From Rhodovulum sp. (GTDB taxonomy: Bacteria; Pseudomonadota; Alphaproteobacteria; Rhodobacterales; Rhodobacteraceae), in contig PALT01000039.1 in the NCBI GenBank assembly GCA_002706605.1, positions 1-64,000 on the forward strand: a stretch of 64,000 nt of DNA, read 5' to 3'. Under the pieces are notes generated by a model. That model saw only the letters and a program-made list of their open reading frames with translations, ran no database searches and was not told the origin of the DNA. This document shows, piece after piece, positions 46,387-55,099 of this stretch. Each line of letters begins with the position of its first letter. The stretch's first letter is position 1. A program made the position numbers and the translations under genes.

Positions 46387-47799
46387 TCATGACGCCTTTT
46401 TAAAGGAGCGCAGCAAGAAGGCGGGGGTGTGATCGCCCATGCCGACAACCGGTTCGTCGCGCCCGTTGCGACCGCGGCCGCCTTTGTTGGAGCTGTTGCT
46501 GCGTGCCGGTTTCGCGGTGTCTTTGTCCTGTTGTGCCTTGGGCGCCTCGTCGTCGCTTTTGCGGCGGCTGCGGCTACGGCTGGATTGCGGGGCAGGGGTG
46601 TCCGATGCGGCCTCGCTTTTGGCGGGGGCTTCGGATTTCTGTGCGCCGAAATCAACGGGGCAATCCACGCGGGTGATGGTCATTTTGACCAGATCCTCAA
46701 CGGCGGCGAGGTTCTTTTCGTCGCTGGGCACGCAGATGGTAAAGGCGTTGCCCTCACGACCGGCGCGACCGGTGCGGCCAATACGGTGCACATAGTCCTC
46801 GGCGTGGCTGGGCACGTCAAAGTTGAACACGTGGCTGACGCTGGGGACGTCCAGACCGCGGGCGGCCACATCCGATGCGATCAACAGCTTGAGTTCGCCG
46901 TTGCGGAATTTGTCCAGCGTGGCCATCCGTTGGGATTGGTCCAGATCGCCGTGGATCGGGCTGGCGTCCAAACCGTGTTTGCTGAGCGATTTTGCAACGA
47001 TGTCGACGTCCGCCTTGCGGTTACAGAAGACGATTGCGTTTTTGCACTTTTCGCCCTCGGCGGCGATCAGCGCGCGCAGCACCTCGCGCTTTTCCTTGGC
47101 GGCGCGGTCACGGCGGGTCGGTTTGAACTGAACGACGGCCTGCGTGATCGTCTCGTTCGTGGTCGCGGCGCGGGCGACTTCGATTTTTTCGGGCGCGGAC
47201 AGGAAGGTGTTCGTGATCCGCTCAATCTCGGGGGCCATGGTCGCGCTAAAGAACAGGGTCTGGCGCGTGAACGGGGTCAGTTGGAAAATCCGTTCAATAT
47301 CAGGGATAAAGCCCATGTCCAGCATGCGGTCGGCCTCATCCACCACCATGATCTGAACGCCGGTCAGCAACAGGCGGCCGCGCTCAAAATGGTCTAGCAG
47401 ACGACCGGGCGTCGCGATCAGAACATCGACGCCCTTGTCGATCAGGGCCTCTTGTTCCTTGAAGCTGACCCCGCCGATCAACAGCGCTTTGGTCAGTTTG
47501 GTGTTCTTGGCGTAAACGTCAAAGTTCTCGGCAACCTGTGCGGCCAGTTCGCGCGTGGGCGCAAGCACAAGGCTGCGCGGCATGCGCGCACGGGCACGGC
47601 CACGCGACAGCAGGTTGATCATCGGTAGGGTAAAGCTGGCGGTTTTGCCGGTCCCCGTTTGTGCGATCCCCAAAACATCGCGACCTTGCAGGGCGTGCGG
47701 AATGGCACCAGCCTGGATCGGAGTGGGGGTTTCGTAACCGGCATCAGTGATGGCGGACAGGATTTTGGGGTCCAGCCCCAAATCGGCAAAGCTTGTCAT
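46387..47799 (-). CDS. DEAD-box ATP-dependent RNA helicase (RhlE-like)
   Basis: 470 residues. N-terminal F-x-x-L-G-L with the Q motif P-T-P-I-Q; Walker A A-Q-T-G-T-G-K-T (about residue 46-53); D-E-A-D in V-V-D-E-A-D-R-M-L-D-M-G-F; S-A-T; and H-R-I-G-R-T-G-R-A-G-R-E-G. The C-terminal 90 residues are low-complexity (Ser/Arg/Lys/Ala/Gln rich), a typical RNA-binding tail. Unwinds structured RNA in ribosome assembly or decay. ATG 47799 has AAGGG upstream; an upstream in-frame extension to 47877 lacks support. Confidence 0.93.
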   Translation of the reverse strand: MTSFADLGLDPKILSAITDAGYETPTPIQAGAIPHALQGRDVLGIAQTGTGKTASFTLPMINLLSRGRARARMPRSLVLAPTRELAAQVAENFDVYAKNTKLTKALLIGGVSFKEQEALIDKGVDVLIATPGRLLDHFERGRLLLTGVQIMVVDEADRMLDMGFIPDIERIFQLTPFTRQTLFFSATMAPEIERITNTFLSAPEKIEVARAATTNETITQAVVQFKPTRRDRAAKEKREVLRALIAAEGEKCKNAIVFCNRKADVDIVAKSLSKHGLDASPIHGDLDQSQRMATLDKFRNGELKLLIASDVAARGLDVPSVSHVFNFDVPSHAEDYVHRIGRTGRAGREGNAFTICVPSDEKNLAAVEDLVKMTITRVDCPVDFGAQKSEAPAKSEAASDTPAPQSSRSRSRRKSDDEAPKAQQDKDTAKPARSNSSNKGGRGRNGRDEPVVGMGDHTPAFLLRSFKKAS

Positions 47800-48195
47800 A
47801 TAGGCCCTTCTTGGGTGTTTAGCAGCATTCCGGCCGCAATACCCCGCGGCCCGGTCCCCCGTATTGGCGACCTTCAACTTTGCGCTAGGGCATACTGCAT
47901 ATGCACATTTGGGTCAAGCTTGGCTCAGGTCCCTTGATTTTATGCCAAATCCGGCGCAATTTTCACGCATAGGTGATAAATTAGACTTTTGTCGTGAAAC
48001 TTTTGATTTGTCTCCCGACCGAACTAAAGTGTATATAGCCTTACGTTAGAGTAAGTTTCGCGGGGCCTTTCGGGGCAGGCTGGGCGCCTATCGCCGCAAA
48101 ACGGATCTGATGTTGGGGATGACATTCGGTGACGGCGGTATGGCGGGCAAATTTTCGGCCCAAATATCGTTATCGGATGATTTGGGGCATTGAAC
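47800..48195. other. 396-bp gap between the DEAD-box gene and the XRE regulator gene
   Basis: Divergent intergenic region, the longest gene-free stretch in the window. It is AT-richer than its surroundings between about 47930 and 48055. It holds a promoter-like pair for the plus strand (48008-48037) and a short inverted repeat next to it. No convincing ORF, tRNA or terminator was seen. The left part must hold the helicase promoter; a long 5' leader (cold-shock type) is possible but not shown. Confidence 0.5.
48008..48055 (+). promoter_or_regulatory. Candidate promoter with adjacent CTTAC-N6-GTAAG repeat
   Basis: TTGTCT (48008-48013), 18 bp, TATATA (48032-48037), then the inverted repeat CTTAC (48040-48044) / GTAAG (48051-48055) over the expected start site. 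It is about 150 bp upstream of the XRE gene, so a long leader would result; autoregulation through the repeat is only a possibility. Confidence 0.35.
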
Positions 48196-48525
48196 ATGAA
48201 CGTAAGTGATATTTTTCGACAGAAACTGCATGAACACATGACTGGACAAAAGGTGTCCGCTGCAGAACTGTCGCGCCGTGCGGGATTGAACCCGCGTGCG
48301 GTCAAGGACATCTTGGAAAGCCGCGCGCAAAGCCCGCGGATCAACACGGTCTTTGCGCTGTGTGATGCGCTGAAGGTCGATCCGACGATTATGTTGGGTC
48401 TTCCCCAAAAACCCCAAGTTTCTCAAGAGATTGAAGATCGGCTGTCTCTATATAGTGCAGAAGATCAAGAACGTCTTCTGGCGGCGCTAGAGGTCTTCGC
48501 CCGTCAGCCAAGCGCAGCAGAATAA
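48196..48525 (+). CDS. XRE-family helix-turn-helix regulator
   Basis: 109 residues. The HTH lies about residues 18-58 (S-A-A-E-L-S-R-R-A-G-L-N-P-R-A-V-K-D-I-L then S-P-R-I-N-T-V-F-A-L-C-D-A-L), a Cro/C1-type domain. The C-terminal tail has a short helical region (D-R-L-S-L-Y-S-A-E-D-Q-E-R-L-L) and no peptidase or sensor domain. Target genes unknown. ATG 48196 chosen; weak GGGG Shine-Dalgarno. Standing alone between two gaps. Confidence 0.8.
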   Translation: MNVSDIFRQKLHEHMTGQKVSAAELSRRAGLNPRAVKDILESRAQSPRINTVFALCDALKVDPTIMLGLPQKPQVSQEIEDRLSLYSAEDQERLLAALEVFARQPSAAE

Positions 48526-48759
48526 GCGCGCGCAAAAGCGTCTTCGGGTCGTCAAATTCCATTCACGTATGAACTTTCGTTAGCCGGGGGCGGGTGCTCT
48601 CGGTTGTTTCTGTTCGTTCGATTGTCGAAAATGGAAAAATCACACGAAAAGTTGTCTTTCAACCTAAAAAGCATAGTTCAATGGGCGTTGTTAAGGGAAA
48701 CATATCAATTTGAGAGCGCGGCGCACGTCGTGTGATCGACCAAAGAGGTTTCTGTAGGC

Positions 48760-49287
48760 ATGTTTAACGAAGTCGAGCCACAGGGTGCCGTTCGGATCGC
48801 GGGCCAGATCGTTGGTCACGGAGGGCAGGCGTTGGATGATCTGTCCAAGGCCCAGACGGGCGGCTATTTGTGGGACGGTCCTGTTGCGGTCGCGCTGTGT
48901 TCCAATCCCGAGGCCCAATGCCCCCTGTCCGAGATGCTGCTGGACCTGCGCGGCACGCAACTGGTCGAGGTGGGGATCGGGACGGGTGACGACATCCCCT
49001 ATGACTGGCTTGAGAACTGGGCGCAGAACCTGTCCTACATTATTCTGGACGCGGATGCGTGGGGCGGTGTTCCGGCATTGGTCGGGTTTTGCATGTGGCT
49101 GCGCCGGTTGGCGCCGTCGGTGCCGATCATCATTCTGTCCTCGGACCCTGATGATCAGGATTTCACCACCGAACGCATCCAGATTTGCGATGTCACCGTG
49201 ACGAAACCGTTCACCGCACGCGCGATGTCCCATGCTTTGGCCACGGCCGAGCACAACAATAGCATCTACATCCAAAGCTTTGCCTGA
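48760..49287 (+). CDS. Receiver-like (REC-fold) protein, partly degenerate
   Basis: 175 residues. The second half resembles a response-regulator receiver: a hydrophobic strand then D-A-D-A-W (D97/D99 near the phospho-Asp position), S-V-P-I-I-I-L-S-S (S127/S128) and V-T-K-P-F (K149-P150). The strand expected to carry the N-terminal acidic pair (V-A-V-A-L-C-S-N, about 42-49) lacks acids. There is no output domain. It may be an atypical phospho-acceptor or a pseudo-receiver. No histidine kinase is nearby. Ends at a shared terminator. Confidence 0.6.
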   Translation: MFNEVEPQGAVRIAGQIVGHGGQALDDLSKAQTGGYLWDGPVAVALCSNPEAQCPLSEMLLDLRGTQLVEVGIGTGDDIPYDWLENWAQNLSYIILDADAWGGVPALVGFCMWLRRLAPSVPIIILSSDPDDQDFTTERIQICDVTVTKPFTARAMSHALATAEHNNSIYIQSFA

Positions 49288-49294
49288 AGCAAAA

Positions 49295-49314
49295 GGCGGC
49301 CCCGAAAGGCCGCC
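49295..49314. terminator. Terminator hairpin between the receiver-like gene and prfC
   Basis: Stem GGCGGCC (49295-49301) / GGCCGCC (49308-49314) with a 6-nt loop. On the minus strand it is followed by TTTT, giving a good prfC terminator; on the plus strand the tail is weaker. Confidence 0.85.
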
Positions 49315-49320
49315 CGTTGA

Positions 49321-50937
49321 TTACACCTGCATTTCCTTGGTCGAACTCAGCGTCAGTTCGGGATAATCCCGCACTACGCGGTCGATGTCCCATTGCAGAC
49401 GCGTCAGGAACACAAGGTCCCCGTCATTGTCATAGGAAATGTGCTGCTTGTTGGCGTTGACGAATTTGTCCACGTCGGCCTTGGGGCCCGAAATCCAGCG
49501 CGCCGAAGTGAACTGCGACGCCTCAAACCGGACGGGCAGGCCGTATTCCATCTCAATCCGGCTGGCCAGCACTTCGAACTGCAACTGACCGACCACGCCG
49601 ACGATAAAGCCCGACCCGATCATCGGTTTGAACACCTTGGCGGCGCCTTCTTCGGCGAATTGCATCAGGGCCTTGTCCAAATGTTTCGCCTTGAGCGGAT
49701 CGCCCGCGCGACAGGTCTGTAGCAGTTCCGGCGCAAAGGACGGGATGCCCGAGACGCGGATCGCCTCGCCCTCGGTCAGGGTGTCACCGATGCGCAGCTG
49801 TCCGTGGTTCGGGATGCCGATGATGTCGCCGGCCCATGCCTCATCCGCCAGTTCGCGGTCAGAGGCCAGAAACAGAACGGGGTTTGACACCGCCATCGGT
49901 TTTTTTGTGCGCACATGGGTCAGTTTCATGCCGCGTTTGAAATGGCCCGACGCCATGCGCACGAACGCCACACGGTCGCGGTGTTTGGGGTCCATGTTCG
50001 CCTGGACCTTAAAGACAAAGCCACAGACCTTTTTCTCATCGGGGGCAATCTGGCGCGGTTCGGCGGCCTGGATTTGCGGCTCGGGGCCATAGTTCCCGAT
50101 CCCGTCCATCAGTTCCTGCACCCCGAACGAGTTGATGGCTGAACCAAACCAGATCGGCGTCAGCGTCCCGTCCAGCATCGCCTGTTGGTCAAACGGCGGG
50201 AGCAGTTCGCGCGCCATCTCGACCTCTTCGCGCAGCTTGTCCAGCAGTTCGGCCGGGATGTGCTGTTCCAGCGCGGGATCGTCCAGACCTTCGATCTTGA
50301 TGCTCTCGGCGACCTTGTTGCGGTCGGCGCGGTCCATCAGTTCCAACCGGTTGTGCAACATGTCGTAACAGCCAAGGAACTCGCGACCGACCCCGATGGG
50401 CCAGCTGGCCGGCGTCACGTCAATCGCCAGGTTTTCCTGAATCTCGTCGATGATTTCGAACGTATCGCGGCTCTCGCGGTCCATCTTGTTACAGAAGGTC
50501 AGGATCGGTAGATCGCGCAGGCGGCACACCTCGAACAGCTTGCGGGTCTGGCTCTCGACGCCTTTGGCGCCGTCGATGACCATGATCGCCGCATCCACCG
50601 CCGTCAGGGTGCGATAGGTGTCTTCGGAAAAGTCGCTGTGACCGGGCGTGTCGACAAGGTTGAACCGGTAGTCGCCATAATCAAACGACATCGCCGAGGC
50701 CGAGACCGAAATCCCGCGGTCCTTTTCCATCTGCATAAAGTCCGAGCGCGTCCGGCGCGCTTCGCCCTTGGCGCGGACCTGACCGGCCATCTGGATCGCG
50801 CCCCCGTACAACAGGAATTTTTCCGTCAACGTCGTTTTACCGGCGTCCGGGTGCGAAATAATAGCAAAGGTGCGTCGCCGCGCGATTTCGGGCGGCAGGG
50901 CGGGGCGATTTGAGCTGCGATCCAACATGGGCGCCAT
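49321..50937 (-). CDS. prfC: Peptide chain release factor 3
   Basis: A 538-residue translational GTPase that recycles RF1/RF2 from the ribosome. G1 S-H-P-D-A-G-K-T-T (about residues 28-36), G3 V-D-T-P-G-H and G4 N-K-M-D are intact, followed by the RF3-specific second domain with M-D-P-K-H-R-D-R-V-A-F. Start: ATG 50937 or the in-frame ATG 50928, three codons later. Alone between a terminator and the Hint-domain gene on the same strand. Confidence 0.96.
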   Translation of the reverse strand: MAPMLDRSSNRPALPPEIARRRTFAIISHPDAGKTTLTEKFLLYGGAIQMAGQVRAKGEARRTRSDFMQMEKDRGISVSASAMSFDYGDYRFNLVDTPGHSDFSEDTYRTLTAVDAAIMVIDGAKGVESQTRKLFEVCRLRDLPILTFCNKMDRESRDTFEIIDEIQENLAIDVTPASWPIGVGREFLGCYDMLHNRLELMDRADRNKVAESIKIEGLDDPALEQHIPAELLDKLREEVEMARELLPPFDQQAMLDGTLTPIWFGSAINSFGVQELMDGIGNYGPEPQIQAAEPRQIAPDEKKVCGFVFKVQANMDPKHRDRVAFVRMASGHFKRGMKLTHVRTKKPMAVSNPVLFLASDRELADEAWAGDIIGIPNHGQLRIGDTLTEGEAIRVSGIPSFAPELLQTCRAGDPLKAKHLDKALMQFAEEGAAKVFKPMIGSGFIVGVVGQLQFEVLASRIEMEYGLPVRFEASQFTSARWISGPKADVDKFVNANKQHISYDNDGDLVFLTRLQWDIDRVVRDYPELTLSSTKEMQV

Positions 50938-50976
50938 ATAACCGCCTGCGCGCGCTTGGGGAAGGGGGGACGCGCG

Positions 50977-52041
50977 TTACTCTTTGGGTTTGCGTCGCGC
51001 GTAGAACGTGTCGGGCGTGTGACCGGCCAACAGGGTCTTGTCCGCCTCGGTGCCGAAATGGGGATCGTGCGCCTTAACCCCCGCATCTGTCACCTCTTGC
51101 AACAGGTCCTCGGGCAATTGGCCAAGGGTGCGGTCATTGGCCAGCATGCTTTCGGTCGGAGTGCATTCGGCGTAGATGATTTCGTGCGTGTCAAACAACA
51201 GGTGGAAATATTCCACGAACCCGCCGCGCCGGATATAGACGCGTTCCCCATCCACCAGATCACGCGCCTTGATCAGCAATTCTGCCGTGTCGCTCAGGCG
51301 ATTGGTGCCGCGTTGATAGATGAACAGGCGCTGGTTTTGGCTGACGATCATGTCGGATTCGTTGGACAGGGTGCCCTTGGTGATCACCACCGGCGCATAG
51401 GGGCCAATGGCGCGCACGGTCCGGTTCCCGATCCAGCGCACCGGTTGCGGGCCGTGATCGCGGGTTAGAACACGGTCGCCAACGCGCAGGCGTTCGATCT
51501 GACATTGTGTGCCATCCGCCAGAGTGATCGAGGTGCCGCGCGTGAATGCCACGGGGGTGATGTCGGTCAGGCGGACCTCGCCGACGTCCTCGGACATCTC
51601 AAGCAGGGTATAGGATACCTTGGGTTCCACCGGTTCCAGCGGCAAAAAGCACAGCCGAACCGCGCCATTCGCGTCCACCAGTTCGATCAGCAACAGTTCC
51701 ACCCGTCCGCCGTCCGACGCCATAAAGGTCAACCGCCCCGCCGGACGCACGCCGTCGCCCGCCGAGCCCAGTTCGGATCCGCCGCCCAACTGATGCCCCG
51801 AGGCACCGGTGGTCAGGAACCGGTTGCTGCCGGTCCGGTCGGCAACGGGATCGATGATCGATAATTCATAGGGAACGGCCTTGGGCTGAATTTGGTAAAT
51901 GTCACCAAGGCAAAGATCATCCAGCGGGCCAAGCGTATCGCCATGGTTCGCCCCCGACACGGCATCCATATCCCCCGCCGCAAAAACGTGAATGCGATAG
52001 CTGGACGATGTTCGAGACACGGGCGGGGTGCTCTGGTTCAT
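50977..52041 (-). CDS. Hint (Hedgehog/intein)-domain protein with replaced catalytic residues
   Basis: 354 residues. N-terminal region (about 15-60) Y-R-I-H-V-F-A-A-G-D ... V-S-G-A-N-H-G-D as in many roseobacter Hint proteins. The Hint_2-type domain spans about 165-300: F-T-R-G-T-S-I-T, L-R-V-G-D-R-V-L-T-R-D-H-G, V-R-W-I-G, H-x5-H-E-I-I-Y-A and T-E-S. The first residue, normally Cys in C-F-T-P-G-T, is Ala (A165), and the usual S-P-Q-H-R block reads S-Q-N-Q-R (His to Gln, about 237). Self-cleavage is therefore unlikely. Function unknown; ATG 52041 has only a distant AAGGA. Confidence 0.8.
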   Translation of the reverse strand: MNQSTPPVSRTSSSYRIHVFAAGDMDAVSGANHGDTLGPLDDLCLGDIYQIQPKAVPYELSIIDPVADRTGSNRFLTTGASGHQLGGGSELGSAGDGVRPAGRLTFMASDGGRVELLLIELVDANGAVRLCFLPLEPVEPKVSYTLLEMSEDVGEVRLTDITPVAFTRGTSITLADGTQCQIERLRVGDRVLTRDHGPQPVRWIGNRTVRAIGPYAPVVITKGTLSNESDMIVSQNQRLFIYQRGTNRLSDTAELLIKARDLVDGERVYIRRGGFVEYFHLLFDTHEIIYAECTPTESMLANDRTLGQLPEDLLQEVTDAGVKAHDPHFGTEADKTLLAGHTPDTFYARRKPKE

Positions 52042-52232
52042 AATACGGTACGGTTCCTTGTGCGCCCCAACCCCCACAGTGGCGCGCAGTGATCACAATC
52101 CTGTACTAAAAGCCAAATCACACAGCGTCAATCGGCCCTAGGGTCACGTGGACAAGGTTCAAGACTTGCACCCCGCAAAATGGGTGATATCGATTGACCA
52201 ATTTCGTGAATTCACCGCAAAGGGAGACGACC

Positions 52233-53012
52233 ATGGATCTGGGGATTGCCGGAAAGCGCGCATTGGTTTGCGCATCGTCCAAGGGGCTGGGTCTGGGCTG
52301 TGCCGAGGCGCTGGCCGAGGCGGGTGTGCATCTGGTGATGAACGCGCGCGGGCAAGAGGCGTTGCTGGCCGAGGCGGATCGCCTGCGCACCACCTATGGG
52401 GTTGAGGTCACGGCAGTTGCCGCCGACATCACCACCGAAGAGGGCCGCGCCAAGGTTCTTGAAGCCGCTGGCACCATCGACATTCTGGTCAACAACGCGG
52501 GCGGTCCGCCGCCCGGCATGTGGACCGATTGGGAGCGGGACGATTTCATCGCCGCGCTGGACGCGAACATGTTGACGCCGATTGCCCTGATCAAGGCCTT
52601 GGTGCCGGGGATGATGGAACGGGGCTGGGGCCGCGTGGTCAATATTACGTCTGTGTCCGTGAAATCGCCGATTGCGGTTCTGGGCCTGTCGAATTCGGCC
52701 CGTGCGGGTCTGACCGGCTATGTCGCGGGCACCGCGCGTCAGGTCGCGCCGCATGGTGTGATCATCAACAACCTCTTGCCCGGTCTGCACGCCACCGACC
52801 GGATGATTACCCTTGATAGCGCCGTGGCCGAGCAAGAGGGCATCACGATCGAAGAGGCCCGCGCCCAACGCGTCTCGAACATCCCCGCAGGCCGCTATGG
52901 CACGCGTCAGGAATTCGGCGCAACCTGTGCCTTCATGTGCTCGCAATTCGCAGGTTTTATGGTGGGACAGAACGTCCTGTTGGACGGTGGACAGGTGAAT
53001 ACCACCCTCTAA
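52233..53012 (+). CDS. SDR-family protein lacking the Tyr/Lys pair
   Basis: A 259-residue Rossmann-fold protein. Cofactor loop variant C-A-S-S-K-G-L-G-L-G (about 13-22), N-N-A-G at 87-90, and active-site Ser near 140. Where classical short-chain dehydrogenases have Y-x-x-x-K, this protein has S153-N-S-A-R157. C-terminal A-G-F-M-V-G-Q-N-V-L-L-D-G-G is typical. A divergent SDR subfamily, often annotated as 3-oxoacyl-ACP reductase-like; chemistry uncertain. AAAGGGAGA precedes the ATG. Next gene, an ABC ATPase, follows after 76 nt. Confidence 0.85.
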   Translation: MDLGIAGKRALVCASSKGLGLGCAEALAEAGVHLVMNARGQEALLAEADRLRTTYGVEVTAVAADITTEEGRAKVLEAAGTIDILVNNAGGPPPGMWTDWERDDFIAALDANMLTPIALIKALVPGMMERGWGRVVNITSVSVKSPIAVLGLSNSARAGLTGYVAGTARQVAPHGVIINNLLPGLHATDRMITLDSAVAEQEGITIEEARAQRVSNIPAGRYGTRQEFGATCAFMCSQFAGFMVGQNVLLDGGQVNTTL

Positions 53013-53088
53013 CACTTGCGTCAGGGGGGCGGTGTTGATATCGCTCCCTGAAACCCGAGCAGTTTTATCGGGAATGCAAGAGGCTGGC

Positions 53089-54171
53089 GTGAGCGAACAG
53101 ACACCCCGACTGGAAATCCGGAACCTGACCCGCAGTTTCAACGGGCGGCGCGTCGTGGATGACGTATCGCTGCGCGTGATGCCGGGACAGGTGACCTGTT
53201 TGCTGGGCCCGTCTGGGTGCGGGAAATCGACCACGCTGCGCTCAATCGCTGGTGTCGACATGCAGGACAGCGGCGAGATTTACATCGACGGCAATCTGAT
53301 CTGCGACACCGTTTATCGCGTCCCGCCCGAGGGGCGTTCGGTCGGGTTGATGTTTCAGGACTTTGCCCTGTTTCCGCATCTGTCTGTGGCCGATAACGTC
53401 GCCTTTGGCCTAAAGGGGAGCCGCGCCGAGAAACGCGCGCGGGTTGAGGAGTTGCTGAAACGGGTGGACCTGTTGCGGTTCATCGACGAATTTCCGCATA
53501 ACCTGTCAGGGGGCGAGCAACAGCGCGTCGCGCTGGCCCGGGCCTTGGCCCCGCGACCTGGCATTATGCTGATGGATGAGCCGTTCTCGGGCCTTGATAA
53601 CCGCCTGCGCGACGATATACGCGATGAAACCTTGGCGGTGCTCAAGGAAGAGGGCACCGCCGTTCTGTTGGTCACGCATGAACCCGAAGAGGCGATGCGC
53701 ATGGCCGATGAAATCGCCCTGATGCGCCACGGCAAGATCGTCCAGCAGGGCGCGCCCTACAACATCTACAACGCGCCCGTGGACCGCAAGGCCGCCGCGT
53801 TCTTCTCTGATATCAATGTGTTCCGCAGCCCTGTGAATGGTCTGCTTGCGGATACGGCCTTTGGTCAGTTCATGGCGCCCGCCGTGCCCGACGGGGCCGA
53901 GGTCGATATCGTGATCCGCCCCCAGCACATCAAAATCGACTTTGACCGCAACGGGCATCCGCCCGCACCGACCCCTGAAAACGGGGTGCCGGCGCGCGCA
54001 TTCGTGCAACGTGCCCGTTTTATGGGCAGTGAAAGCCTGATCGAATTTCGTCTCGAATTTGACGGCAGTTTGATCCGTGCCACCGTGCCTGGCGTGTTCC
54101 TGCCCAAGGCCGAAACCCCAATGTGGGTTATGATCCGGCGCGATCGGTGCTTTGTGTTTCCCACCCGCTAG
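53089..54171 (+). CDS. ABC transporter ATP-binding protein, Fe(3+)/FbpC-like
   Basis: 360 residues. Walker A G-P-S-G-C-G-K-S-T (about 40-48), Q-loop F-Q-D-F-A-L-F-P-H, signature L-S-G-G-E-Q-Q-R, Walker B I-M-L-M-D-E-P-F-S-G-L-D, H-loop T-H-E-P-E-E-A. A C-terminal TOBE-like region follows (about 240-360) as in FbpC/PotA/MalK-type importers. No permease or binding protein is adjacent, so the partner must be elsewhere. GTG 53089 has AGAGG 7 nt upstream; ATG 53074 is the alternative. Confidence 0.85.
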   Translation: MSEQTPRLEIRNLTRSFNGRRVVDDVSLRVMPGQVTCLLGPSGCGKSTTLRSIAGVDMQDSGEIYIDGNLICDTVYRVPPEGRSVGLMFQDFALFPHLSVADNVAFGLKGSRAEKRARVEELLKRVDLLRFIDEFPHNLSGGEQQRVALARALAPRPGIMLMDEPFSGLDNRLRDDIRDETLAVLKEEGTAVLLVTHEPEEAMRMADEIALMRHGKIVQQGAPYNIYNAPVDRKAAAFFSDINVFRSPVNGLLADTAFGQFMAPAVPDGAEVDIVIRPQHIKIDFDRNGHPPAPTPENGVPARAFVQRARFMGSESLIEFRLEFDGSLIRATVPGVFLPKAETPMWVMIRRDRCFVFPTR

Positions 54172-54199
54172 GGTTTGAAAATCCACACAATTTTGACGG

Positions 54200-54251
54200 T
54201 TGCGTCGCAGGTGCGGGCGTAAAAATTGACGCGATGCTGCATTGCGTCGCA
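54200..54251. repeat. 10-bp direct repeats TTGCGTCGCA, 42 bp apart, upstream of tatA
   Basis: Identical copies at 54200-54209 and 54242-54251; the second extends to an 11-bp odd palindrome (TTGCG-T-CGCAA). The period of 42 bp equals four helical turns. A promoter-like TTGACG lies between them (54226-54231), with the second copy near the -10 zone. Candidate operator for the tat genes. Confidence 0.45.
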
Positions 54252-54379
54252 AATTTCTTTGCGAAAAGGCGCCGTTTGGGGCGAATGGGGCTTTGATCCC
54301 GCCTCACAAGTCAATAAATGTAAGGACAGAAATTGAATAAGGTGACGGGGCAAGCGATCCCGCACCATGGGAGAAGACC

Positions 54380-54595
54380 ATGCTGAACAATATTGGCCTG
54401 CCCGGCCTGCTCTTGATTGCTGTCGTCGTTCTGGTCCTGTTTGGCCGCGGCAAAATCTCGTCCCTGATGGGCGAGGTCGGCAAAGGCATCACTGCCTTCA
54501 AAAAGGGCGTTAAAGACGGCACCGAAGAGCTTGAGAACGCCAACGCCGAAGCTGCCAAGGACGTCACCCCCGAGTCCGAAAAAGACAAGGTTTAA
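54380..54595 (+). CDS. tatA: Sec-independent protein translocase TatA
   Basis: 71 residues: one N-terminal transmembrane helix (about 6-21), the F-G-R-G-K hinge, an amphipathic helix with F-K-K-G, then an acidic tail. Forms the variable-size export pore of the twin-arginine system. ATG 54380 with GGGAGA upstream. Confidence 0.95.
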   Translation: MLNNIGLPGLLLIAVVVLVLFGRGKISSLMGEVGKGITAFKKGVKDGTEELENANAEAAKDVTPESEKDKV

Positions 54596-54628
54596 TCCTG
54601 AACCTGTCTGCCTAACTCTGGGGGCACT

Positions 54629-55099
54629 ATGTTTGATCTCGGTTGGACCGAACTGTTGCTGATCGGCGTTGTTGCGCTGATCGTTGTGGGACCCAAGGAC
54701 CTGCCCGGTATGTTCCGCACGCTGGGGCGGTTCACGGCGCGGGCCAAGGGTCTGGCGCGCGAGTTTCAGCGCGCCATGGATCAGGCTGCGGATGACGCTG
54801 GCGTCAAAGACGCGGCCAAGGATTTCAAGGACATGACCAATCCCAAAAAGATGGGTCTGGACGCCTTGAACGACGCCGCCGACCAGTTCGAGAAATGGAC
54901 CCCCGGTGGTCCGAAAATCGACGGCCCCCCGAAAACGACGCCTCTGGACCCCGACCGGGCCGAGGCCGCGCGTAAAATCAATGAGGCGACCGCCCAAAAG
55001 GCCGCCGCCCGTCAGGCCGCCGAGGCTGCTGCTGCTGCGGATGCGGCGGCAGAGGCCCCTGAACCGGCTGACACCACCAGCAAGAGTGACCCCGCATGA
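54629..55099 (+). CDS. tatB: Sec-independent protein translocase TatB
   Basis: 156 residues. [18 protein letters not shown] with the membrane Glu, V-V-G-P-K-D-L-P hinge, a longer amphipathic helix than TatA, and an Ala/Pro-rich tail. With TatC it forms the receptor for twin-arginine signal peptides. ATGA overlap with tatC. Confidence 0.95.
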   Translation: MFDLGWTELLLIGVVALIVVGPKDLPGMFRTLGRFTARAKGLAREFQRAMDQAADDAGVKDAAKDFKDMTNPKKMGLDALNDAADQFEKWTPGGPKIDGPPKTTPLDPDRAEAARKINEATAQKAAARQAAEAAAAADAAAEAPEPADTTSKSDPA

